Shown in pieces: positions 35,528-42,810 of a stretch of DNA of 52,279 bases (position 1 is its first letter; each line of letters starts with the position of its first letter). The stretch spans positions 1 to 52,279 of the forward strand of contig JAQBVJ010000046.1 in the NCBI GenBank assembly GCA_027623235.1, written 5' to 3'. Made by a program: the position numbers and the translations under genes. Origin of the DNA: Planctomycetota bacterium (GTDB lineage Bacteria > Planctomycetota > Planctomycetia > Planctomycetales > Planctomycetaceae). The notes under the pieces are model-generated. The model ran no database searches and was not told the origin of the DNA. It saw only the letters and a list, made by a program, of their open reading frames with translations.

Positions 35528-35545
35528 TCGCCGGAGGCAGGCCGC

Positions 35546-35577
35546 AAAAAAAACGACCGGGCTCAACGAACCCGGCC
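35546..35577 (-). terminator. Intrinsic terminator of rpmE
   Basis: On the minus strand GGCCGGGTT pairs with AGCCCGGTC (two G-U pairs) around a 5-base loop and is followed by G and eight T after one base. It lies about 50 bases after the rpmE stop and separates rpmE from prfA. Confidence 0.88.
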
Positions 35578-35624
35578 GACGTTTGAGTCGTATTTTCAGC
35601 AACTGATCCGGGCAGAGCCGGAAG

Positions 35625-35840
35625 CTAACCTTTGTTGCGGTTGGCCCAGTTGTATTTCTTCTGGAATTTCTCAACGCGTCCGGCACTGTCCACGAACTTC
35701 AGGTTACCCGTGTAAAACGGGTGGCAGGCCGAGCAGATGTCGATGGTCAACTTCTCCACAGTCGAACGTGTCTGAAAAGAATTACCACAGCTGCACGACA
35801 CTTCAGTCTCGTGATAATCCGGATGGATGTCTTTCTTCAT
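35625..35840 (-). CDS. rpmE: 50S ribosomal protein L31, zinc-binding type
   Basis: A 71-residue L31. It retains the zinc ligands of the C+ form: CSCG near residue 16 and CSAC near 36, followed by [22 protein letters not shown] matches the family C-terminus. L31 joins the two subunits at the central protuberance, and zinc-type copies are often replaced by a cysteine-less paralogue under zinc limitation. The start at 35840 (MKKDIHPDY) is canonical; the longer frame to 35882 is not. It has its own terminator. Confidence 0.97.
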   Translation of the reverse strand: MKKDIHPDYHETEVSCSCGNSFQTRSTVEKLTIDICSACHPFYTGNLKFVDSAGRVEKFQKKYNWANRNKG

Positions 35841-35981
35841 CGGTTCAGCCTGTCGAAAACGATTCTGTGTTGGGTCCGCCACACTCGGCGGGAAAAGAGC
35901 GTGGCAGTCTACGGACGGAAACGATGGCAGACAAGCAACACGTCGATCGAAGTGCCAGGCTCATCGAGGGCGAAGATAACG

Positions 35982-36617
35982 TCAACTCACGGCTGACTGC
36001 TGCGTCGAGCCGGGTTCCGACGGAGTAGTACTTCGGGCGGGGATCGCCGTCGCTGGAGTTTCCGCCGGTTCCTCAAGTTGAAACGCCTGGATTCCCAGCA
36101 TAATCGCTCCGGCCACGAGGAAGCAGTCGGCACAATTAAACACGGGCCACGGCCAGCCACCGAATGTGAACAGTAAAAAGTCGCGAACTCCGAACAGCGG
36201 TGATCCGTTGACCTGAATTCCGTGCATTCCGGCTCGGTCGTACAGGTTGCCAAGGGTTCCGGCCATGATCAGCCCGAGGGCAATTGTCAGCCACAGGCTG
36301 TTTGCGGCCTTAAAGGCGAACAACCAGACGCAGACCGCGACGATCGCTACGACGCTGAGCACGGCGAATACCCAGGTGTAGCCCTGGCCAATCCCCCACA
36401 GGGCTCCCTCGTTCACGCTGGTCACGAGGGTGAACATGACCCAGTGGTCGAAGAATGGCTCTGCTCTCTGGCCGCCAGGGAATCCGAGTTGCTCAAACAC
36501 AAGGTGTTTGGAAATCAGGTCGATCACCAGCCCAAGAACGGCCAGCGAGAAAAACCACACATAGCGGTTTCGGGGCACTTGAGCGATCAGTACTTCACTT
36601 CGGCCTTCCTCTGGCAT
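35982..36617 (-). CDS. lspA: Lipoprotein signal peptidase
   Basis: LspA removes the signal peptide of prolipoproteins after lipid attachment, in the inner membrane. The protein has about 211 residues with four membrane helices starting at VWFFSLAVLGLVIDLISK. The catalytic aspartates lie in NLYDR and FNCADCFL. A longer loop between them (SPLFGVRDFLLF) and a 25-residue Thr/Pro/Ala-rich tail make it larger than the E. coli enzyme. The ATG at 36617 lies within dksA, 31 bases before its stop in another frame, so translation is probably coupled. Globomycin targets this family. The TPR lipoprotein at 45.8 kb is a likely substrate. Confidence 0.92.
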   Translation of the reverse strand: MPEEGRSEVLIAQVPRNRYVWFFSLAVLGLVIDLISKHLVFEQLGFPGGQRAEPFFDHWVMFTLVTSVNEGALWGIGQGYTWVFAVLSVVAIVAVCVWLFAFKAANSLWLTIALGLIMAGTLGNLYDRAGMHGIQVNGSPLFGVRDFLLFTFGGWPWPVFNCADCFLVAGAIMLGIQAFQLEEPAETPATAIPARSTTPSEPGSTQQSAVS

Positions 36618-36976
36618 TCCACACAATTCCGAGTCCAGGGGATTTCTTTGAGCCGCGTTTTGAGAATGACGGCCTGTTTCTGGGTCTTGCCTTCCGCCAG
36701 GCAACCCTCACACAGGCCAAAAGTGCCATCATCGCACTTCACCAAAGCGACCGCGATCTCTTTGAGAGTTTCCTGCTCATTGCGGATCAGGTCGAGAGCA
36801 AAATCCTGCTCGTAATTGTCGGACCCGAGTTCCGCAGGATGGGTTGGCGTTCGTGAGTCGCCGTCATCGCCGCCGAATGCCCCCTCACGAATGTCCTCGA
36901 CATCTCCTCTTAAACGGGCTCGCAGAGCCCGAAGTCGCTCTCGGAATAATTTGACATCGGCCGTGGTGAGTGCCAT
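36587..36976 (-). CDS. DksA/TraR-family zinc-finger protein
   Basis: A 129-residue protein with a helical coiled-coil N-terminal half and a C-terminal zinc finger whose four Cys are in CEGC and CVEC. The pattern CDDGTFGLCEGC is typical of DksA/TraR/YocK-like proteins. Members bind RNA polymerase through the secondary channel and modulate the stringent response, but short forms vary in function. The acidic tip residues of E. coli DksA (DxxDxA) are not obvious here; the loop reads GGDDGDS, so activity is uncertain. It is first in the minus-strand run and overlaps lspA by 31 bases. Confidence 0.88.
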   Translation of the reverse strand: MALTTADVKLFRERLRALRARLRGDVEDIREGAFGGDDGDSRTPTHPAELGSDNYEQDFALDLIRNEQETLKEIAVALVKCDDGTFGLCEGCLAEGKTQKQAVILKTRLKEIPWTRNCVECQRKAEVKY

Positions 36977-37422
36977 CGAGTCAAGCAGTCGTTACTGGGA
37001 AAAGTCCTGGCTGCGTCCTGCCGCCGGCGATTCAGCATTGTATCGGGCCTGCCGTGGCCTGAATTTCGGCGGGCATTATGCCGGGCCGAAGGTCGATCTT
37101 CAAGTTTCAGCGACCACTTCGGCCGCGCGAACGCACCGGTGCCAGCGTCGTTAACTGTTACCAATAAAACAGATACGTCGATTTATGTGTCCTGGAGAAT
37201 TGCCGGGCTACCGGACGGCCTCTGACAACGGACGCCAATTGTCTCGATAGAGAACCGGGCAAAACGGAACCGACATTCGCGGGGGCCAGCACCGCCTGAC
37301 CGTGTTTAGACCAACGATTTGTTTCCGGTCATCCCATTCTGAGAATCGAGATGCTTAGGCCAGTTCAGATTGGCAGTAAACTTATGTCCGCAAAAAAGTC
37401 TGAAGTTCCCCGGAAAATAACA

Positions 37423-37450
37423 TTGACGCCAGGAATTGGCCTGGTAGCTT
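37423..37450 (+). promoter_or_regulatory. Sigma-70-type promoter of the orphan RNA
   Basis: TTGACG at 37423-37428 and TAGCTT at 37445-37450 are separated by 16 bases, close to the sigma-70 consensus. Transcription would start near 37457. No protein gene on this strand follows before the terminator at 37520. Confidence 0.5.
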
Positions 37451-37456
37451 GATGGC

Positions 37457-37551
37457 GTTATCGGTGTGTCGAACTGGAATAATCGCCGGCATCTTTCATT
37501 TCACAGCGGCACACCCTTGGCTCCGGGAGCTTTGCTCCCGGAGCTTTTTTT
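37457..37551 (+). ncRNA. Candidate small RNA of about 95 nt
   Basis: The sequence between a plausible promoter (37423-37450) and a very strong intrinsic terminator (37520-37551) with no gene between. Both neighbours, dksA and rfbA, are on the other strand, so the terminator cannot belong to either. Short frames starting at 37449 and 37466 run through the terminator and are not convincing. I could not match it to a known RNA family (6S, SRP, tmRNA and RNase P do not fit). A small trans-acting RNA or a short regulatory transcript is possible. Confidence 0.5.
37520..37551 (+). terminator. Strong orphan intrinsic terminator
   Basis: GCTCCGGGAGC (37520-37530) pairs perfectly with GCTCCCGGAGC (37534-37544) around a TTT loop and is followed by seven T. 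On the opposite strand no T run follows, so it is directed to the plus strand. Confidence 0.93.
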
Positions 37552-37661
37552 GTGCGCAGTTGAAATTCGACACAGGACGGGCGCTCCAGCGCGTCAATGC
37601 TGGAACGGGACGAGTACCCGTCATACGCCATACCGGCCCTTAATATTGGCGGGCCGTAATT

Positions 37662-38555
37662 TCAGCGGTTGACTATGTCCAGCAGGTAGCGGCCGTAGGT
37701 GTTTTTTGCCATGGGTGTGGCGAGTTCCACCACCTGGTCAGCCGAGATGTAACCCAGCCTCCAGGCGATTTCCTCGAGACACGCGATTTTCAGCCCCTGA
37801 CGTTCCTCGAGGACGCTCACAAAAGAAGACGCCTCGACGAGCGATTCGTGAGTTCCGGTGTCCAGCCAGGCAGTCCCGCGCCCCCACGTCTCGACGGCCA
37901 GGTCGCCACGCTCCAGGTAAACGCGGTTGACGTCTGTGATTTCCAGCTCACCGCGCGGGGATGGCTTGAGGCTTTTCGCGATTTCGACGACATCCCGGTC
38001 GTAGAAGTAGAGGCCAGTCACGGCGAAGTTGGACCTTGGTTTTGCCGGCTTTTCTTCGATGTCGATGGCCCGGTTGTTTTCGTCGAGCACGACGACACCG
38101 TATCGCTCCGGGTCGCGGACGTGGTAGGCGAAGACGGTGGCACCTTTGGTCTGAGCCGACGCGCTTCTCAGCGATTTCGAAAGGTTCTGCCCGTAGAAAA
38201 TGTTGTCTCCCAGAACGAGGCTCGACGGGTGCCCTTTCACAAAGTCCTCCCCAATGAGGAAGGCCTGGGCAAGTCCATCGGGGCTCGGCTGCTCGGCGTA
38301 CTCCAGCTGGAGTCCCCATTGCAAACCGTCGCCCAGCAGCTCGCGGAACAGCGGCAGATCCCTGGGCGTGCTGATAATGAGGATTTCGCGAATGCCTGCG
38401 AGCATCAGAGTGCTGAGCGGGTAGTAGACCATCGGCTTGTCGTAAATCGGCAGAAGCTGCTTGCTGACCACCCGCGTCACCGGGTGCAGGCGAGTTCCCG
38501 AACCGCCGGCCAGAAGGATTCCTTTTCGAGCGGGACCAGGCGAGGCATCTGACAT
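37662..38555 (-). CDS. rfbA: Glucose-1-phosphate thymidylyltransferase
   Basis: Makes dTDP-glucose from dTTP and glucose 1-phosphate, the first step to dTDP-L-rhamnose and related sugars for surface polysaccharides. The 297-residue length is usual. Motifs are [15 protein letters not shown] (nucleotide loop), [48 protein letters not shown] (in part) and [16 protein letters not shown] seven bases before the ATG at 38555 fixes the start. rfbB, rfbC and rfbD are not adjacent, so the pathway genes must be scattered or absent. It stands alone between two gene-poor regions. Confidence 0.96.
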   Translation of the reverse strand: MSDASPGPARKGILLAGGSGTRLHPVTRVVSKQLLPIYDKPMVYYPLSTLMLAGIREILIISTPRDLPLFRELLGDGLQWGLQLEYAEQPSPDGLAQAFLIGEDFVKGHPSSLVLGDNIFYGQNLSKSLRSASAQTKGATVFAYHVRDPERYGVVVLDENNRAIDIEEKPAKPRSNFAVTGLYFYDRDVVEIAKSLKPSPRGELEITDVNRVYLERGDLAVETWGRGTAWLDTGTHESLVEASSFVSVLEERQGLKIACLEEIAWRLGYISADQVVELATPMAKNTYGRYLLDIVNR

Positions 38556-39034
38556 GGATCATCTCCTGCTGGATCAGTGCCAGCGGGTTGGAGTCTGGGT
38601 CGGGAAGGGAGTCTGTATCCGGATGTAGCTCGCAGTTCTGACCGATGTCGCGAAAATCTGGATTGGCACGTCACTCGGGTGAAATCGTGGGCCGAAAGCT
38701 CCACGAGTCCCGGCGACCAGAAAGGCTGTGAGGGACCTGCCTCGAACGACAAAGCGGCTGCTTCAGGATGTGCCGATCGTTGAGCCGCAGCAGCGTAGCG
38801 GATCCGTCGAAATCGAGAGAAGACGCGTTCAGCCGACGGTCCGCGGTTTCCGTCCCCAGGGAAGTGGGAAGGGGGAAGTTGCGTGCGCAACCTCACTATG
38901 CAGCCTCACTATCGACCCTGCCCGGCCGGGCCGTTAGGATTCCGCGTCCCGCAGAATGCCCCGCCGAAGATTTCCGCTCCGCACGGATCGCCGCTGCCGG
39001 CTCTTTCCCGCTCCTCTCCTGACGCTACCGGTCC
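38556..39034. other. Divergent intergenic region, rfbA and lepA
   Basis: 479 bases between divergent genes. I see only a short direct repeat (CCTCACTAT at about 38891 and 38902) close upstream of lepA. There is no convincing gene, hairpin repeat or RNA; it presumably holds the promoters of rfbA and lepA. Confidence 0.5.
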
Positions 39035-40837
39035 ATGGACGCTTCCCTCATTCGAAACTTCTCGATCGTTGCCCACATCGACCACGGCAAGAGCACGCTG
39101 GCCGATCGGTTTCTGCTGATGACGGGAGCCATCACCGCGCGGGAATTCAAAGAGCAGATCCTCGATGACCTCGACGTCGAGCGGGAGCGCGGAATTACGG
39201 TCAAAGCCCGAACGGTGGCGATCCACTACAAACACGAAGGCAAGACCTACGAGCTGAATCTGATCGACACACCGGGCCACGTCGATTTTCACTACGAGGT
39301 TTCACGCAGCCTGGCGGCGTGTGAGGGAGCGCTGCTGCTCGTCGACGCGTTTCAGGGCGTCCAGGCTCAGACCGTTGCCAATGCTTATGCCGCGATCGAA
39401 TGTGACCTGGAGATCATTCCGGTGATCAACAAGATCGATTTGCCGGTGACGCGTGTTGAAGAGGTCATGGATGAAATTGAAACGGTCCTCGGCCTCGACG
39501 GACTGAGCTCGCTGCAGATCAGCGCAAAAAACGGAATCAACATTGAGGCCGTGCTCAAGGCGATCGTCGAGCAGGTGCCTCCGCCGGCAGGTGACCCGGA
39601 CAAGCCGCTCCGGGCACTTGTGTTCGACTCGAAATACGACGGCTATCGGGGAGTGGTGACCTATCTCCGCGTGATGGATGGCTCGATTAAAAAAGGCCAG
39701 CGAATTACCTACATGAAGGGCGGCACGGCGCATGAGGTCCTCGAGCTGGGCCAGTTTCGACCGGCCATGACACCGTGCAATGAGCTCAGTACCGGCCAGG
39801 TCGGCTATATGCTGTGCGGCATCAAAGATCTCGGCATGGTCCACGTCGGTGACACCGTGACCGACCGCAGTGTGCCCGCGACCACGGCGCTGCCAGGCTA
39901 CCAGCAGCCGCAGCAGATGGTGTTCTGCGGGATGTACCCGATCGACGCGACCGACTTCGAACATTTGCGGGACGAGCTGCAGAAGATGGGCCTCAACGAT
40001 GCCAGCTTTTCGTTCCAGCCGGAAACGAGTGATGCACTCGGTTTTGGCTTTCGCTGCGGCTTTCTCGGGATGCTCCACATGGAGATCATCCAGCAGCGGC
40101 TTGAAAAAGAAGCGGCCGTCGACCTGATTCAGACAGCGCCCAACGTCACGTACGAACTGCTGACGCGAAGCGGCGAGACGATCCTCATCGACAATCCGGA
40201 AGACGTGCCGGACTCCGGCCAGATCGAGGAGTTCCGCGAGCCAATTGCCCGAGTCACGTTCATCGTGCCGTCCGACAGGATCGGCGTCATCCTTCAAATG
40301 TGCGAAGACCGGCGCGGCATCTACAAGGCCACAGAGTATCTCGGTCCGAAACGAGCTCAGATCACCTACGAGCTGCCGCTGGCGGAAGTCATTTACGATA
40401 TGCACGACCGCCTGAAAAGTGCGACGCAGGGCTACGGCACGATGGATTACGAGATCATCTGCTACCGCAATTCTGACCTGGTCAAGATGGACATCCTCGT
40501 CAAAGGCGTCCGGGTCGACGCGCTCTCGACAATTTCACACCGGTCGACGTCCGAAAAACGAGGCCGCACTCTCGTCAAACGACTGAAGAATGAGATCTCC
40601 AAACACCAGTTTGAGATCGCGATTCAGGCCGCCATCGGTTCGCGAGTTATCGCGCGCGAGACGATCTCCGCGCTCCGTAAAAACGTCACGGCAAAATGCT
40701 ACGGCGGCGACATCACCCGAAAACGCAAGTTGTGGGCCAAACAGCGTGAAGGAAAGAAGCGGATGAAGCAGTTCGGCCAGGTCGAGATCCCGCAGAAAGC
40801 ATTCCTGTCAGTGCTCGAATCGAGCAGCGAAGAATAG
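39035..40837 (+). CDS. lepA: Elongation factor 4 (LepA) GTPase
   Basis: A 600-residue ribosome-associated GTPase whose proposed roles are back-translocation and initiation or assembly support. It opens with VAHIDHGKSTLADR (G1), then ERGITVKA, DTPGHVDF (G3) and NKIDLP (G4), in the LepA order. The LepA-specific C-terminal domain ends with RKRKLWAKQREGKKRMKQFG (shown in part), followed by VEIPQKAFLSVL. The length is normal. The ATG at 39035 starts the conserved N-terminus; no ribosome site is seen. In many bacteria lepA precedes lepB (signal peptidase I); here a DJ-1/PfpI gene follows after 54 bases. Confidence 0.97.
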   Translation: MDASLIRNFSIVAHIDHGKSTLADRFLLMTGAITAREFKEQILDDLDVERERGITVKARTVAIHYKHEGKTYELNLIDTPGHVDFHYEVSRSLAACEGALLLVDAFQGVQAQTVANAYAAIECDLEIIPVINKIDLPVTRVEEVMDEIETVLGLDGLSSLQISAKNGINIEAVLKAIVEQVPPPAGDPDKPLRALVFDSKYDGYRGVVTYLRVMDGSIKKGQRITYMKGGTAHEVLELGQFRPAMTPCNELSTGQVGYMLCGIKDLGMVHVGDTVTDRSVPATTALPGYQQPQQMVFCGMYPIDATDFEHLRDELQKMGLNDASFSFQPETSDALGFGFRCGFLGMLHMEIIQQRLEKEAAVDLIQTAPNVTYELLTRSGETILIDNPEDVPDSGQIEEFREPIARVTFIVPSDRIGVILQMCEDRRGIYKATEYLGPKRAQITYELPLAEVIYDMHDRLKSATQGYGTMDYEIICYRNSDLVKMDILVKGVRVDALSTISHRSTSEKRGRTLVKRLKNEISKHQFEIAIQAAIGSRVIARETISALRKNVTAKCYGGDITRKRKLWAKQREGKKRMKQFGQVEIPQKAFLSVLESSSEE

Positions 40838-40891
40838 CCGGACATGACTCGCGGACCTGTCTTTCCCAGTTGAAGCAGAACGGAATCCCCC

Positions 40892-41422
40892 ATGACCGAC
40901 TCTCCTCTCACATGCAAACGGATCCTCTGCTTCGTCGGCGACATTTACGAGGACCTGGAGCTCTGGTATCCGAAGCTGCGGCTGCAGGAGGCCGGGGCGG
41001 AGGTCGTCCTCGCCGGACCGGAAGCCGGTCAGAAATACGACGGCAAGCACGGCTATCCGTGCGTGTCCGATGCGGCGATTTCTGAGATGAACTCCGCGGA
41101 CTTTGACGGAGTAATCTGCCCCGGCGGATTCATGCCGGACAAGTTGCGGCGAGACCCGAAAGTGCTCTCGCTCATCGCCGAGTTCCACGCAGCGGGCAAG
41201 CTGGTCGCGGCAATCTGCCATGGAGGCTGGATGCCGATCTCAGCGAAGGTTTACGACGGCGTCCGAGTGACAGGCTCGCCGGGAATCAAAGATGACCTGA
41301 TCAACGCCGGAGCCATCTGGGAAGACGCGTCCGTCGTGGTGGACCGGCACTTCGTGTCGAGCCGCAAGCCGGACGACCTGCCGGATTTCTGCACGGGGAT
41401 GCTGCAGGTTCTGGAGGGGTGA
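40892..41422 (+). CDS. DJ-1/PfpI-family protein
   Basis: A 176-residue protein of the DJ-1/PfpI superfamily. The nucleophile elbow is AAICHGGW, with Cys followed by His, the arrangement of the PfpI and YhbO deglycase-like or protease-like group. Glu in DIYEDLELWYP matches the conserved Glu that contacts the Cys, and VICPGGFMPD is typical. Reported activities of the family (deglycase, glyoxalase, protease or chaperone) do not let one be chosen. There is no signal peptide. It probably shares a transcript with lepA, but a functional link is not implied. Confidence 0.88.
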   Translation: MTDSPLTCKRILCFVGDIYEDLELWYPKLRLQEAGAEVVLAGPEAGQKYDGKHGYPCVSDAAISEMNSADFDGVICPGGFMPDKLRRDPKVLSLIAEFHAAGKLVAAICHGGWMPISAKVYDGVRVTGSPGIKDDLINAGAIWEDASVVVDRHFVSSRKPDDLPDFCTGMLQVLEG

Positions 41423-41437
41423 GCGGTGTGCGTCCGC

Positions 41438-41581
41438 TGACGCAAAGGCGCAAAGACGCGAAGGCCCGCAAAGAAGAAGGAAGGCCAGAACCTCAATCTC
41501 CTTCCGTGAGATTTCGTCTCTTGCGAGGTTCTCATCGAGCCCTTCCTTTGCGAATCTCTGCGTCTTCGCGACTTTGCGTCA
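41438..41581. repeat. 144-bp palindrome of the CGCAAAG type
   Basis: Arms of about 48 bases: left TGACGCAAAGGCGCAAAGACG from 41438, right its near complement ending GCGACTTTGCGTCA at 41581. Towards the centre, AGAACCTC at 41487 pairs with GAGGTTCT at 41525. The stem is interrupted by a few mismatches. The short CGCAAAG units are repeated within each arm. A 20-base piece recurs at 12892. It lies between the DJ-1/PfpI gene and moxR. Confidence 0.8.
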
Positions 41582-41691
41582 AATGGCAGCCTGTCCCGGG
41601 TTGCAACCGCCTGACCGGGGCTGTGGAATGGTCGCTTTCCGACTTCGATTGACCACTTTTGCGAACAGCTCAGAACGGAACTTTGGGCCTC

Positions 41692-42726
41692 ATGTCCGAT
41701 ACCAGAACAACGAAGCTCCTGTCGCCTGAAGATGTCTCCGCGGCGCAGAAGTCGATTACGAAACTGCTCGACGGGCTGGGCACCGCGATTCTTGGACAGC
41801 AGGAACTGCTGGAGCGGGTGGTCATCTGCCTGCTTGCCCGCGGCCATCTTCTGCTGGAAGGATTGCCCGGGCTCGGCAAGACGGAGCTCGTGAAGTCGCT
41901 GTCGTCGCTGCTCGGTCTTCAGTTCCGGCGGCTGCAGTTCACTCCGGATTTACTGCCGAGCGACATTGTGGGATCGCCGATCCTGCAGGATGTCGAGGGC
42001 GGCCGGAAGCTCGTTTTTCATCAGGGGCCGATCTTTGCCAACCTGGTCCTCGCCGATGAAATCAACCGGGCGACTCCGAAGACCCAGGCGGCTTTGCTGG
42101 AGGCGATGCAGGAACGCCGTGTGACCGTCATGGGCGAGTCGCATCAACTGCCGCTGCCGTTCTTCGTCCTCGCCACGCAAAACCCGATCGAGCTGGAAGG
42201 CACGTACCCACTGCCGGAAGCTCAGATCGACCGGTTCATGTTCAAGGTCAACGTCGGCAGCGTGTCGACGGACGTGCTGCAGCAGATCATCTCGACGCGA
42301 AAAGGCGGAGTGCCACCGCAGCTCGAAACGGTCATGTCGGCTGACGAACTTCAGTCGACGTTCGATCTGGTCGACCGGGTTCACCTGCCCGAGGCCGTTG
42401 GCAACTACATCGCCCGGCTCGTGAACTCGACCCATCCGGATCGCGACGAAGCGCCGGAAGAAGTCCGGAAGTTCGTGCGGTACGGTGCCTCGCCCCGAGC
42501 GGCGATCGCGATCGCATCGACAGCTCGCGCAGCGGCACTCGTTGCGGGAAAGCCGAACGCCGGGTTTGACGAGGTGCGACGGGTCGCGCCGAGCGTGCTC
42601 GGTCACCGCCTGATTCTGGATTACTCGGCGAGGATGGAAGGCTGGACGACGGCCCGGATGGTCGACGAACTTCTGGTTCAGGTGCCGGAAGTCGGACGTC
42701 CGATTCCGGCCGACGTCGAAGTGTGA
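41692..42726 (+). CDS. MoxR-family AAA+ ATPase
   Basis: A 344-residue AAA+ protein of the MoxR subfamily. Walker A is GLPGLGKTEL, Walker B is LADEINRATPK, and sensor and arginine-finger regions follow in FVLATQNPIELEGTYPLPEAQ (in part) and ASPRAAIAIA. MoxR ATPases act as chaperones that insert metals or cofactors or assemble VWA-domain complexes. The usual neighbour, a DUF58 protein, is missing; the next gene, 84 bases on, encodes a large exported membrane protein. The start at 41692 (MSDTRTTK) is preferred over the TTG at 41659, although the ribosome site (ACGGAA) is rather distant. Confidence 0.93.
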   Translation: MSDTRTTKLLSPEDVSAAQKSITKLLDGLGTAILGQQELLERVVICLLARGHLLLEGLPGLGKTELVKSLSSLLGLQFRRLQFTPDLLPSDIVGSPILQDVEGGRKLVFHQGPIFANLVLADEINRATPKTQAALLEAMQERRVTVMGESHQLPLPFFVLATQNPIELEGTYPLPEAQIDRFMFKVNVGSVSTDVLQQIISTRKGGVPPQLETVMSADELQSTFDLVDRVHLPEAVGNYIARLVNSTHPDRDEAPEEVRKFVRYGASPRAAIAIASTARAAALVAGKPNAGFDEVRRVAPSVLGHRLILDYSARMEGWTTARMVDELLVQVPEVGRPIPADVEV

Positions 42727-42810
42727 ACCGATCCCCACGGAAGGCGTTTGCGGCGAGCTCGAATTCGTCTCGGGTGAAGCGAGCTTTGACAGGGCATTGA
42801 GGTATCTATC

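Larger units (their letters stand above)
36977..37661. other. Gene-free stretch with an orphan transcription unit
   Basis: 685 bases with no supported protein gene. 36977-37420 should contain the dksA promoter (A/T-rich at 37145-37185). 37423-37551 holds the promoter and terminator described separately. 37634-37656 forms a small hairpin (CGGCCC and GGGCCG) just after the rfbA stop. Confidence 0.5.

Noticed and set aside
37438..37448. Possible sigma-54 promoter (GG then GC) before the orphan RNA
   Set aside because: The GG and GC pairs are seven bases apart instead of ten, so the -24/-12 pattern does not fit; a sigma-70 pair fits better.
37449..37643. Small plus-strand open frame in the dksA-rfbA gap
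   Set aside because: It reads through a very strong terminator hairpin and has no ribosome site or recognisable composition.
37634..37656. Intrinsic terminator of rfbA
   Set aside because: A 6-bp hairpin exists just past the stop, but no T run follows on the minus strand.
37662..38555. dTDP-rhamnose biosynthesis cluster
   Set aside because: Only rfbA is present; rfbB, rfbC and rfbD are absent from both sides.
41438..41581. CRISPR-like array
   Set aside because: The CGCAAAG units are short and arranged as a palindrome; no regular spacers or cas genes are present.
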